From: Corynebacterium sp. Marseille-P4321
GTDB lineage: Bacteria; Actinomycetota; Actinomycetes; Mycobacteriales; Mycobacteriaceae
Reading direction: 5' to 3'
Assembly: GCF_903645305.1 (NCBI RefSeq)
Contig: NZ_CAHJXO010000004.1
Coordinates: 1-61,238, forward strand
Length of the DNA stretch: 61,238 nucleotides
The translations under genes were made by a program, and so were the position numbers. How positions within the stretch are numbered: the stretch's first letter is position 1; the number at the start of each line of letters is the position of its first letter. The notes beneath the pieces are model-generated. The model saw only the letters and a program-made list of their open reading frames with translations, was not told the DNA's origin and did no database searches. Shown here piece after piece: positions 41,883-53,431 of the stretch.

Positions 41883-43082
41883 ATGGTTGACAGCATCGCT
41901 GACAGCACCGTGTCATTCCGCGTTCACAAAGACGAGCTTTCGGACGCGGCGGCGTGGGTGGCACGCAGCCTGCCCACGAAAAACACCCAGCCGGTCCTGC
42001 GCGCTGTGGTGATCACCGCGGATGACAACGGTTTGGAATTCGCGGGCTTCGACTACGAGGTTTCCTCCCGCGTGCGCATCGGCGCCGAGGTGAGCGACCC
42101 GGGCCGCGTCGCCGTGGCTGGCAAGCTGCTCTCGGACATCGTGGCCACCATGCCCGGCGGCGATATCGAGGTGACCACGGATGCGAAGGTGATGACACTC
42201 AAGGCACGCTCCGCACGATTCGAGCTGCCGCTGATCCCGCTGGACGATTACCCGCAGCTGCCGGAGCTTCCGCAGGTTACCGGCCGGATTTCCCCGGCTG
42301 CGCTCACCGGTGCTGTGACCCAGGTGGCGGCCGCTGCCGGCCGCGACGACACGCTGCCGATGCTTACCGGCATCCACGTGGAGATCGACGGCCCGCACGT
42401 CACCCTTACCGCCACCGACCGCTTCCGCCTCGCGCAGCGCCACCTGGAATGGGAGCCGGCGAGCGAGAACGTGAAGGCCGACCTGCTCGTCCCGGCGAAG
42501 ACGCTGTTGGACAACGCGCGCACCTTGGACACCAGCATCGAGGAGCCGGTGGAGATCGCCGTGGGCGGCGAGGACAACATCGGCGGCGACGGCTTGTTCG
42601 GTCTGCACACCGGTAACCGCGAAACCACCACCCGCATGCTGGACGCGGACTTCCCGAACGTGGCGCCGCTGTTGCCGAAGCAGCACACTTCCATGGCAAG
42701 CGTGGAGGTCGCCCCGCTGATCGAGGCGATCCGCCGCGTGAGCCTGGTGGCCGACCGCAACGCCCAGCTGCGCCTTCGCTTCGAGCCGGGGCAGCTCACC
42801 CTGTACTCCTCCGGCGCGGATTCCGGCGCCGCAGAGGAAGTCATCGAGGCCGCGTTCACCGGCGCCGACGAACTGCTCATCGCGTTCAACGCGGGCTACT
42901 TGCGCGACGGCCTGTCCGTGATTGGCACCGATCGCGTGGTCTTCGGCTTCACCGAGGCGTCCCGCCCGGCAATTATGATCCCGCAGCCGGAAGAGCTGCC
43001 GGAGGCGGGCGCGGACGGCGCGTTCCCCACCCCGGAGACCTTCTTCACCTACCTGCTCATGCCGGTGCGCCTGCCCGGCTAA
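41883..43082 (+). CDS. dnaN: DNA polymerase III beta sliding clamp
   Basis: The 399-residue protein has three clamp domains; TATDRFRLA and MPVRLPG at the end are family marks. GAGGAG precedes the ATG. It tethers the replicative polymerase and is in the conserved dnaA-dnaN-recF order. Confidence 0.97.
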   Translation: MVDSIADSTVSFRVHKDELSDAAAWVARSLPTKNTQPVLRAVVITADDNGLEFAGFDYEVSSRVRIGAEVSDPGRVAVAGKLLSDIVATMPGGDIEVTTDAKVMTLKARSARFELPLIPLDDYPQLPELPQVTGRISPAALTGAVTQVAAAAGRDDTLPMLTGIHVEIDGPHVTLTATDRFRLAQRHLEWEPASENVKADLLVPAKTLLDNARTLDTSIEEPVEIAVGGEDNIGGDGLFGLHTGNRETTTRMLDADFPNVAPLLPKQHTSMASVEVAPLIEAIRRVSLVADRNAQLRLRFEPGQLTLYSSGADSGAAEEVIEAAFTGADELLIAFNAGYLRDGLSVIGTDRVVFGFTEASRPAIMIPQPEELPEAGADGAFPTPETFFTYLLMPVRLPG

Positions 43083-43098
43083 ACCCAAAACGCCCGAG

Positions 43099-44256
43099 AT
43101 GTACGTCCGCGAGCTGGATCTTCGTGATTTCCGCTCCTGGCCCGAGCTCAACGTCTCGCTCGAGCCGGGAGTGACAGTTTTCGCGGGACGAAACGGCTAC
43201 GGCAAGACGAACATTGTCGAGGCGGTGCACTACTCCTCGAAGCTGTCCAGCCACCGCGTCTCCACGGACGCGCCCCTTATCGCCGCGGGCAAGGACAACG
43301 CGCGGGTCTCGCTCACCACGGTCAACGAGGGACGCGAACTCACCACGCACCTGCTGCTCAAAGCACGCGGGGCGAACCAGGCCCAGATCAACCGCACGCG
43401 CTTGAAGTCGGCCCGCGAGCTCATCGGCGTGCTGCGCACCGTGATGTTCTCGCCCGAGGACCTACGCCTGATCAACGGCGAGCCGGCGGAGCGTCGCAAA
43501 TTTCTCGACGATCTCGCGGGCCTTCGCATGCCGCGCCTCGCCGGCGCGCGCGCGGAGTACGACAAGGTGCTGCGCCAGCGCAACGCCCTGCTCCGCAACT
43601 CCAACATGGTGCTGCGCCGCGGCTACCAGGACGAATCCGGCGCCGCGGCGCTGAGCACACTCGACGTGTGGGACGGTCAGCTCGCGGCCCACGGTGCGCA
43701 GGTCATCGCGGGCAGATTGCAGCTTATCGACGAGCTGTCGCCCCACATCACCTCCTCCTACGCCTCCGTCGCCCCCGAATCCCGTCCAGCTTCCACGACC
43801 TACACCTCAACCCTGGGCAGCGAGGTGCTGGACAGCCGCGACCCGCAGGTATTCGAAGCCGCGATGCTCGCCGAGCTCGGCCGGCGCCGCAAAGAGGAAA
43901 TCGACCGGGGCACCACTTTGGTCGGCCCACACCGCGATGACCTCGTGCTCTCGCTCGGCGATCAGCCTGCGAAAGGGTACGCCTCCCACGGCGAGACCTG
44001 GTCGTACGCGCTCGCGCTCCACCTCGCCGAATACCAGCTGCTCAAGGAGGACGGCAGCGACCCGGTACTCATCCTCGACGACGTCTTCGCAGAGCTCGAC
44101 GCGAAGCGCCGCGAACGCCTGGTCCACGTCGCGGAAGACGCAGAACAGGTGCTCATTACCGCCGCGGTCGGCGACGATCTGCCCGGCAACCTCGACGGTG
44201 CCGTAAGTGCTCGCCACACCGTGGTCATGGAAGACGGGGTGAGTCGCCTTGAGTGA
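43099..44256 (+). CDS. recF: DNA replication and repair protein RecF
   Basis: The 385-residue ABC/SMC-like ATPase has Walker [10 protein letters not shown] (about 30-38), the [14 protein letters not shown] signature region and Walker [12 protein letters not shown]. It loads RecA at gaps. It overlaps the DUF721 gene by 8 bases. Confidence 0.96.
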   Translation: MYVRELDLRDFRSWPELNVSLEPGVTVFAGRNGYGKTNIVEAVHYSSKLSSHRVSTDAPLIAAGKDNARVSLTTVNEGRELTTHLLLKARGANQAQINRTRLKSARELIGVLRTVMFSPEDLRLINGEPAERRKFLDDLAGLRMPRLAGARAEYDKVLRQRNALLRNSNMVLRRGYQDESGAAALSTLDVWDGQLAAHGAQVIAGRLQLIDELSPHITSSYASVAPESRPASTTYTSTLGSEVLDSRDPQVFEAAMLAELGRRRKEEIDRGTTLVGPHRDDLVLSLGDQPAKGYASHGETWSYALALHLAEYQLLKEDGSDPVLILDDVFAELDAKRRERLVHVAEDAEQVLITAAVGDDLPGNLDGAVSARHTVVMEDGVSRLE

Positions 44257-44815
44257 CCTAGTACGCCAGACCTTCGACACGCTGCGGGCCACGGCGAAAA
44301 AGCGGGGTGGGAAGTTGCCGGACGTGGGGAAAAAGAAGACGTCGATAAGCATTACGCGAAACATCCCCGCCACCGTGCCCGGACTGAAACTCGAAGCGGA
44401 GCAGAAGCGGCACGTGCGCGGTATCCCCACCGGCGCCGACGGTCGGGCCCTGCCCCGCAGCTACAAAGTGTCCAGCTTCGGCGCGCTGCTGGGCAAAGAG
44501 GTCCGGCAACGCGACTGGACCGAGAAGATGGCGCACGGCTGGATCATGGGGCACTGGCCCGAACTCGTCGGCACCAAGATCGCGCAGCACACCACCGTGG
44601 AGATGATCAAAGACGGCGAGGTGTTCATCACCTGCGACACCACCGCCTGGGCTACGCAGATGAAGTACATGCAACGCGAGGTGCTCTCCGCGATCGCCGC
44701 AAAGGTGGGGCCGGACGTGGTGACGAAGCTGCACATCTACGGCCCGAAAACGAAGAGCTGGCGCTACGGCCCGCTGCACGTGAAGGGCCGCGGTCCGCGC
44801 GACACGTACGGCTAG
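44249..44815 (+). CDS. DUF721 (DciA-like) protein
   Basis: The 188-residue protein sits at the conserved recF-gyrB position. DUF721 proteins include DciA, which works with the replicative helicase in many bacteria. The C-terminal domain has [13 protein letters not shown] and a [12 protein letters not shown] block. The TTG start overlaps recF and has GGTGAG upstream. A GTCGATAAGC decamer (44341) encodes part of the N-terminal linker. Its last codons and stop are duplicated at 46968-47011, on the far side of the Abi/IS insertion. Confidence 0.85.
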   Translation: MSDLVRQTFDTLRATAKKRGGKLPDVGKKKTSISITRNIPATVPGLKLEAEQKRHVRGIPTGADGRALPRSYKVSSFGALLGKEVRQRDWTEKMAHGWIMGHWPELVGTKIAQHTTVEMIKDGEVFITCDTTAWATQMKYMQREVLSAIAAKVGPDVVTKLHIYGPKTKSWRYGPLHVKGRGPRDTYG

Positions 44816-44828
44816 GCGGGGCGGTTGT
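44785..44828. repeat. 44-bp flanking direct repeat, left copy (DUF721 3' end)
   Basis: This covers the last codons and stop of DUF721 and matches 46968-47011 at 40 of 44 positions. Both contain ACGGCTAGGCGGGGCG. The pair brackets the Abi cassette like attachment sites. Confidence 0.8.
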
Positions 44829-45480
44829 TTCTAATCTGTGTAATTCTGGAATTTGCGTTTACCCACCGGGCAGCTTCCGGGTTTACCCAGTGACATACTT
44901 GCTGAATAGCAACTTGACATTTGTCGAGGTACTCGTGTTCGTAGTCCAAGTCATGGCTGATCACAGGTTCGTGGTGAGCACACCGATTACGGAGTTCGTA
45001 GACAGTTTCTAGGGTGCGGCGAAAAAGTTCTCGATCAACGGGTTCCTGCAGGGAAGCATGAAGTTTTGGCCAGATTGTTGTGGTGTAGGTGGGAGTGAAG
45101 AGGAAATACCAAAAATCAAAACTCAGCTCGGCAATAACGCGCCCAGGTTCGGTGATCCGCTTTGACTGTCCCGTTCGTTTCACAGCTTTATTAATTGAAC
45201 GGAGAGCTGGGTTTGTGAACGGAATGCGATCTGAAGTGAACCATGTTTCCCCATATGCGGGTTTACTTGTCGTCCCCGTGAGGGACCTATCAACCCAATT
45301 TCGAAGAAGAACTTCGGTGTGTTGAATGTCCTCAAGAAAAGCTTTTGTCAGCCACGTGTTCCACAGATACAACGCGTTGGGGTCCGAATGGTTGTTGAAG
45401 CGGTGCATTCGGGGAGAAGAGAACCACTCACTGAGTTGGTGGAAGGTAGCGTTTTCGTTGACCTGACCAGATGTAGTCAC
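44812..45480 (-). CDS. Abi-like (Abi_2 superfamily) HEPN-type protein in a 3'-end cassette
   Basis: The 222-residue protein has the Abi pattern (RMHRFNNH, LYLWNTWLTKAF, EVLLRNWVD, VIAELSFDFWYFLF) and the HEPN motif LRNRCAHHEP near residue 175. It shares its layout with the gene at 1654-2379. The GTG start at 45480 has AAGGGGAA upstream; the frame is open further back and joins the transposase frame of the inserted IS. The gene is convergent with DUF721 and its stop abuts the DUF721 stop. AT content is higher than in the neighbours, suggesting transfer. The role is probably anti-phage growth arrest, inferred from the family. Confidence 0.75.
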   Translation of the reverse strand: MTTSGQVNENATFHQLSEWFSSPRMHRFNNHSDPNALYLWNTWLTKAFLEDIQHTEVLLRNWVDRSLTGTTSKPAYGETWFTSDRIPFTNPALRSINKAVKRTGQSKRITEPGRVIAELSFDFWYFLFTPTYTTTIWPKLHASLQEPVDRELFRRTLETVYELRNRCAHHEPVISHDLDYEHEYLDKCQVAIQQVCHWVNPEAARWVNANSRITQIRNNRPA

Positions 45481-45540
45481 TATGATTTCCCCTTGAAAGC
45501 CCCGGAACGATCCCTGCGCCAGCATATCGCCGGGGTTATT

Positions 45541-45548
45541 GAATTTCC
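45541..45548. repeat. Target-site duplication of the IS1249-like element (left)
   Basis: GAATTTCC, repeated at 46938-46945 on the other side of the element. Confidence 0.9.
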
Positions 45549-46776
45549 GGGTTAAACGACAAAATGTGTGTCTGACTCCGGCGTGTCGCGGGGTTAGATG
45601 TGGCCTTTTCGGATGCCGATTGAGTGTGTGTAGTTGGTGTCGATAGCGTTGTCGTAGAGGGCTGGTCGTCGAAGTTTCGTGGTCGGCTTGGTTCTCGTTG
45701 TGGGTCAGGGTGGATACTTTGGCGAGTTGGTCCTGGCCCCAGTTGGACTGCCTGGCGATCTCAACAGGATCGTCAGGCAGTTCCGTTTTCAGATACAGCC
45801 ACCACTCCAGCATCCGACGCTGATGCTCCCCGGATCTGCCGCGGTGGGTGCGGGCCAGCAGTTTCAGTTGGGCGTTGATGCCGCCTTCCAGGCTGTTGGT
45901 GGTCGATTTGATCCGGCTGACATCGAGCACACTGTCGGGTGGGTCGAGGTAGACGAACAGCAGTTGGTTGCGCCAGAGGTGGTTGAGACTGTTGTAGGCC
46001 TTGCGCACGTTGGCGTGTGTCCACTCGCGTGTCCACGCGCCGGTTTTCGGGTCTTTGGTCAGCGTCTTTTGATCCATCCAGTCGCGGTAGACGTTTCCGA
46101 ACTCATGTAGTTGCACACCCCATTGAGCTGCTTGATCCAAGGTGGTGATTTTGGTGAGGTTGAGCGCGAGTTGGTAGATCGCTCGTCCTGCTTCGGTGCG
46201 CGGTCGTGATGTGGTGTAGCGGCGCACGACGCGTTGGGCGTGAACGAGACAGCGTTGGATTTTGGTTGTGGGCCAACATTTCTTGATGGCGCTGGCTGCG
46301 CCTTGTCCGCCGTCGATGACAGCGATTAAGGGTGCGGGGATGCGCTCGAGGAGTTGTTGGTAGGCGTGGGTGGTTTCGTGTTTGCACCAGTGCCAGGCGA
46401 TGACGTGATCCAATGTGGCGGCCACGATGAGGCACCCGCTGGCGGTGTAGGTGCCGTCGATGAAGATCTGGTCGTAGATACGCCCGTCGTGTCCGATGGT
46501 GGGATCAGGCACGTCGATAAGCCAGAACGGTTCAAACCTGCGTTGTAGGGTGCGCGGGCGGTAGCCGAGTTTATCGGCAGTGGTTTCCAAGCTTTCACCA
46601 CTGGTGACGTGGGCGATGAAGGCATCAAAAGCGGTCTTGTTTGAGATGTCTGGGCGTCGTTTTGTGGTGGAGGCGCCGCAGGTTTTGCAGCGCCACCTCG
46701 CCCGGTGTGCTGTGGTGCGTCCGTTACGTTTCATTTCGCCGCCGCACACGCTGCAGCGGGGTCGGTTCTTTGGCAT
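45549..46776 (-). CDS. IS1249-type transposase, open at its 3' end
   Basis: About 409 codons lie inside the element. A Cys4 zinc ribbon (CSVCGGEMKRNGRT, CKTCG) is followed by a DDE core: IFIDGTY (first Asp), AVIDGGQGAAS (second Asp) and the NSLEGGINAQ region (Glu). There is no stop codon before the element ends; the terminal repeat is translated and the frame continues into the flanking Abi gene, ending at 44812. The C-terminus therefore depends on the insertion site. Whether the resulting 654-residue fusion is made is unknown, as the Abi gene keeps its own start. Confidence 0.85.
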
Positions 46777-46937
46777 TGGTTAATGCCACCACCGGCCCGT
46801 AGCACATCACCGGCACCACACCGAGGATTTACGGCTCAGAGGACAGATATAAGCCCAGCAAGCATATATTTCCAGCAACGCTAGAGGTCAGGACACATAA
46901 ATCGCTGATTCTAGACACACATTTTGTCGTTTAACCC
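45549..46937 (-). mobile_element. Complete IS1249-like element (IS256 group), 1389 bp
   Basis: The element is bounded by perfect terminal repeats of about 25 bases (GGGTTAAACGACAAAATG... and its complement) and by an 8-base target duplication, GAATTTCC. It inserted just upstream of the Abi-like gene inside the DUF721 cassette. Its right 127 bases are identical to window positions 1-127, so at least two near-identical copies exist and the element has moved recently. Confidence 0.92.
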
Positions 46938-46945
46938 GAATTTCC
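46938..46945. repeat. Target-site duplication of the IS1249-like element (right)
   Basis: GAATTTCC, matching 45541-45548. Confidence 0.9.
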
Positions 46946-46967
46946 TGCCTCCAAGTTTCGAGCACTG

Positions 46968-47011
46968 GGGCCGCGGCCCGCGGGACACCTACGGCTAGGC
47001 GGGGCGATTGT
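46968..47011. repeat. 44-bp flanking direct repeat, right copy (duplicated DUF721 3' end)
   Basis: The sequence reads as GRGPRDTYG and a TAG stop in the DUF721 frame, followed by the same GGCGGGGCG. It differs from the left copy at four positions. It has no gene body upstream, only the Abi cassette. Confidence 0.8.
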
Positions 47012-47081
47012 GTTGTGCCAACGGTAACCACCCGACGGGTGCCGTCCTGGGGTTTTCGCGCGGAGGAGGTGAGTTTTGGCA
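47012..47081. repeat. 73-bp structured repeat, copy 2 (interrupted by an IS)
   Basis: It starts GTTGTGCCA and contains CGGTAACCACCCGACGGGTG, then TTTTGGCA. The final bases (CAG) continue at 48524 after the IS256-family element. It is homologous to 178-250. Confidence 0.6.
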
Positions 47082-48515
47082 GGGAGTGTCAGGAAGTTTG
47101 TGTGTGAGGCTCTGATCCAGAGGGAGTTTCACCGATAATGACTACGGTGTCACCGAAGAAAAACCATGACCCGACCAGGGTCAACGAGATCAGCGAGAAG
47201 CTGATGGATAATCCCGAGCTCGCCAAGCTCATCGGCGAGTTATCGACCTCCGCAGACGATGCCAGCGACCTGGTACGAGGATTGCTGCAGGCATCGATTA
47301 ACGCTGGCCTGCAGGCAGAGATGGACAACCACCTCGGCTACCAGCACTCGGATCGCAAAGCGAAAGCTGAGTCCGGGGAGGATACGAACCACCGAAACGG
47401 GTCGTACACCAAAACCGTCGATTCCGGTTACGGCCCAATTGAGGTCACGATGCCGCGTGATCGCGCGGGCACGTTCACCCCGCAGATGGTGCCGAAAGGC
47501 TCACGCCGTTTGACCGAGCTCGACGACATGATCATCTCGCTCTACGCCGGTGGGATGACTGTGCGTGACATCCAGCACCACCTCGCCACCACCCTTGGGG
47601 TGGAGATGAGCCCGGATACGATCAGCACGATCACCGACGCGGTGTTAGACGAGGTAATGATCTGGCAGAACCGTCAACTCGACGAGTTCTACCCGGTGAT
47701 TTTCCTCGACGCGCTGCGCGTGAAGATCCGCGACGGACACCGGGTGATCAACAAGGCCTGCTACATGGCGGTCGGGGTGGATATGGACGGCATCAAGCAC
47801 ATCCTGGGGTTGTGGATCGCCGACAATGAAGGCGCGAGCTTTTGGGCTTCCGTCTGCGCGGATCTTGCTAACCGCGGGGTGCAAGATGTCTTCATCGTCT
47901 GCTGCGACGGGCTTAAGGGCCTGCCGGAAGCGGTAGAAGCGACCTGGCCTGGATCGATGGTGCAGACCTGCATCGTGCACCTGATCCGAGCGGCCAACAG
48001 GTGGGTGTCCTACGCGGATCGCCGCCAAGTCTCAGCTGCCCTGCGAGACGTCTATACTGCGCCGAATGAAGACACCGCCTCTGCAGCCCTGGAGGCGTTC
48101 GCCGACTCCGCTTTGGGGCGCAAGTACCCACAGTCGGTGAAGGTCTGGCGCGATGCGTGGGAGCGCTTCATCCCGTTCTTGCAGTTCCCGCCAGCTGCGA
48201 GGCGGGTGCTCTACACCACGAACTCGATCGAGTCGCTAAACGCCGAGCTTCGCAAAGCAACCCGTAACCGGGGACAGTTTCCAAGTGATGCCGCGGCGCT
48301 GAAGACGCTGTGGTTGATGATCTGCAATATCGAGGACAAGCGTGCCGCCCAACGTGCACGGAAGGCGAAGCGGGCAACGGAATGCAACGGCTATATTGAA
48401 GGAGCGAAAGCCACCGGCTGGAAAGAAGCCATCAACCAGCTAGCCGTGGCGTACCCTGACCGGTTCGCGGACTACTTGTAAACCAAGCCCCGCACACAAA
48501 CAATCGGACACTCTC
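47082..48515 (+). mobile_element. Complete IS256-family element, 1434 bp
   Basis: Imperfect terminal repeats (GGGAGTGTCAGGAAG at left, complement of GACACTCTC at right, with a shared TTTGTGTG core) and an 8-base target duplication, TTTTGGCA (47074-47081 and 48516-48523), define the element. It inserted inside the 73-bp repeat between the Abi cassette and gyrB. Confidence 0.9.
47138..48481 (+). CDS. IS256 family (Mutator-type) transposase
   Basis: The intact 447-residue transposase has the typical start, AEMDNHLGYQHSDRK, the first catalytic Asp in VIFLDALRVKIRDG, the second Asp in VFIVCCDGLKGLPEA and the Glu in TTNSIESLNAELRK. It carries its own stop just inside the right terminal repeat, so the copy looks functional. 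Confidence 0.93.
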   Translation: MTTVSPKKNHDPTRVNEISEKLMDNPELAKLIGELSTSADDASDLVRGLLQASINAGLQAEMDNHLGYQHSDRKAKAESGEDTNHRNGSYTKTVDSGYGPIEVTMPRDRAGTFTPQMVPKGSRRLTELDDMIISLYAGGMTVRDIQHHLATTLGVEMSPDTISTITDAVLDEVMIWQNRQLDEFYPVIFLDALRVKIRDGHRVINKACYMAVGVDMDGIKHILGLWIADNEGASFWASVCADLANRGVQDVFIVCCDGLKGLPEAVEATWPGSMVQTCIVHLIRAANRWVSYADRRQVSAALRDVYTAPNEDTASAALEAFADSALGRKYPQSVKVWRDAWERFIPFLQFPPAARRVLYTTNSIESLNAELRKATRNRGQFPSDAAALKTLWLMICNIEDKRAAQRARKAKRATECNGYIEGAKATGWKEAINQLAVAYPDRFADYL

Positions 48516-48560
48516 TTTTGGCACAGGCCATAGCGAGGTGGTCCGAGCCTGACGTTCCGT

Positions 48561-48634
48561 GGACAAAGATAACGAGATCTGTCCAAACCCGCTCTAAAAG
48601 CCCAGGAGGCGGACAAACGTTGCAAGATCCGTCC
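48561..48634. repeat. Two GGACA-N14-TGTCC repeats upstream of gyrB
   Basis: The 24-base imperfect palindromes at 48561-48584 and 48611-48634 (the second has CGTCC) share AGATC and GCAAG words in the core. A third copy lies at 60537-60560 after gyrA. The rest of the 48524-48869 gap holds a CGCGAGAA/TTCTCGCG hairpin at about 48744-48764 and the presumed gyrB promoter. Confidence 0.55.
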
Positions 48635-48815
48635 GAGCAGCGGTGGTCAGCCCCGCGGAGGTCAAATCTGGCACAGCGAAGTACAGCGAAACACAGAGAC
48701 ACCCGGGTAACACCCATCCAAGACCCCAACCGCGAAATCGGCGCGAGAAACGCCTTCTCGCGCGTTCACCGCTGCCAGGAATATCCCCCTCTAGGTGTAA
48801 GATGAGACGGGTTAA

Positions 48816-51704
<2,889 letters not shown>

Positions 51705-51708
<4 letters not shown>

Positions 51709-52361
51709 GCCTGCGGCGCGGCATCTACCTAGTCACCGACAGGGCGCTGTGTGGTTCCCGCGGCGTGGTGGAGACGGTGCGCCTCGCCGTGGACGGCGGG
51801 GTGACCACGGTGCAGCTGCGCGACAAAGAGGCGGACCTCGACGGCCAGTTGCGCCAGCTTGAGGCATTGGCGGAGGTCATCGATGGGCGCGCGGACCTCA
51901 TTGTCAATGATCGGGTGGACGCGGCCGTTGAGGCGCGCCGCCGCGGCCTGCCAGTCGCCGGCGTGCACGTGGGCCAGGGCGACACGAGCGTTTCGGTCGC
52001 GCGCGCTGAGCTCGGCCCGGACGCGCTGATTGGGTTGTCGGCGGAGCGCCCGGAGCATTTCATTGCTATCGACGAGCTGCCGCCCCACACCGTGGACTAC
52101 GCAGGCATCGGCACCATCCGCGCCACGGCGACGAAAGCGGATGCGCCGGACGCGCTCGGCGTGGAGGGGTTCGGCGAACTCGCCCGGGCGACCCAGCTTC
52201 GCACCTGCGCCATTGGTGGCATCCGCGCGGAAGACGTGCCGGCGCTGCGGCGTGCGGGCGCGGATGCGATTGCTGTGGTCTCCGCGATCTGCGCCGCCAA
52301 CGACCCAGAAGCCGCGGCCCTCGAGATGGTGCAGCTGTGGGGGCTGGGGGAGCGCGGTTAG
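51705..52361 (+). CDS. thiE: Thiamine phosphate synthase
   Basis: ThiE (218 residues) couples HMP-PP with thiazole phosphate. It has the barrel motifs [33 protein letters not shown] and CAIGGI. With thiM it forms a thiazole-salvage pair; no TPP riboswitch precedes them. The GTG overlaps the thiM stop. Confidence 0.92.
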
Positions 52362-52392
52362 CCCGCGTAGCCCGGCGCTTCCTTGGCTGCGA

Positions 52393-52698
52393 CTAGGAGA
52401 TCAGGCCAGCAAGCACGGAGGAGCCGAGGCCAGCTGCGGCCAGCGCGAGGTCAAGGACACCTGCGAATGCGGTGAGTCCGATGCTGATCAGCAGGTAAGC
52501 AGCACCGATCTTCAGCGCGTTCTCGGTGTCCTTGAAGTTCAGCGGGGTCAGGCCCACGAAAAAATTCGTCACATCGCGTGGGATCTGGATCTGAGAGGAC
52601 GGGTACGGAGCAACGATCTGAGCGTTAGCGACCGCCGGCGCACCGGTGGCGATCATGGAAGCGGTGGCCACAGCGGCAACAGTCTTACGGACCTTCAT
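52393..52698 (-). CDS. Small secreted or membrane protein of unknown function
   Basis: The 101-residue protein has a signal peptide cleaved after VANA (about 26), a short polar segment, and a C-terminal hydrophobic stretch (about 62-100) rich in Ala, Gly and Leu. I do not recognise the family. GGGGA precedes the ATG. It starts a run of three secreted-protein genes on the minus strand. Confidence 0.65.
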   Translation of the reverse strand: MKVRKTVAAVATASMIATGAPAVANAQIVAPYPSSQIQIPRDVTNFFVGLTPLNFKDTENALKIGAAYLLISIGLTAFAGVLDLALAAAGLGSSVLAGLIS

Positions 52699-52840
52699 TG
52701 GGGTTCCCCTTTAAGTACAGCGGAAGAAAATGAGTTGGTTGATTGAACCGACTCAAGATTAAGTCACAGTACGGGCTTTTGCATAGTTTTTTACGAATAA
52801 ATTCGGCTGGCTGCCAGAGTGGCAGACGCGAATAAGAAAA

Positions 52841-52870
52841 CGGCCCTGTCGAGGGTGCTCGACAGGGCCG
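52841..52870. terminator. Terminator hairpin between two secreted-protein genes
   Basis: CGGCCCTGTCGA (52841-52852) pairs perfectly with TCGACAGGGCCG (52859-52870). No T-tract. It separates the genes at 52393 and 52980. Confidence 0.7.
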
Positions 52871-52979
52871 TAATCGGGTTGCAGCTCTTCCCCGCAGTAC
52901 CGCTAAACCACTTAAGTCACACGGGTCACTGCAACCACAACGGCAACAACCGTATCACGGGTTGTGTGGGGGTGCCACG

Positions 52980-53384
52980 TTAGGGGAGGAGGGTCATGGC
53001 TTGGCGCAGGAGATCGTCGATAAGCTTCTGCACCTCCTCCGCAGGGAAGATGCGGTTGCCCGCCGACGAACCCACCACGTGGGTGAGGCCAAGCTGCACG
53101 GCGGCCTGGTCCACCGCGGCACGCACCGGAGGCACGAAATCCACGATGGCCTGCACCGCAGCCGCCGTAGCGAGCGCCGCGATGGCCAGCGAGATCGGCG
53201 CCGAACCTGTGTAGGAACCCTCAAACGGGCGCTTCGGCGGGACCTCGTGCTGCGGCAACGGGTCGTAGTAGTTCGGCTTCGAAGACAACGAGCTGCTCGA
53301 CTGCGCGCTCGCGGGGGTGGCGGCCGCCCCGGCAAGAAGCGCCGCGGCGGTGAAGGTGGCGGCAACGGCCTTGGATTTGCTCAT
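52980..53384 (-). CDS. Small secreted protein of unknown function
   Basis: The 134-residue protein has a signal peptide ending at about PASA (29), a Ser/Pro-rich segment, a hydrophobic alanine-rich stretch (about 65-85) and a C-terminal helix. Unknown family, with the general look of corynebacterial exported proteins. It follows the large adhesin-like gene by 47 bases and may share its transcript. The ATG at 53384 is preferred. Confidence 0.65.
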   Translation of the reverse strand: MSKSKAVAATFTAAALLAGAAATPASAQSSSSLSSKPNYYDPLPQHEVPPKRPFEGSYTGSAPISLAIAALATAAAVQAIVDFVPPVRAAVDQAAVQLGLTHVVGSSAGNRIFPAEEVQKLIDDLLRQAMTLLP

Positions 53385-53431
53385 GGCTCTCACTCTAAAC
53401 CGTCGCCACCTGACCGCGCCGATGAGACGGG

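Noticed and set aside
44829..46967. Integrative element with its own integrase
   Set aside because: The interval between the 44-bp repeats holds only the Abi-like gene and the IS; no integrase or excisionase frame was found.
52841..52960. tRNA-like sequence near the secreted-protein genes
   Set aside because: The strong stem is a simple terminator hairpin; no cloverleaf, anticodon arm or T-loop could be built.
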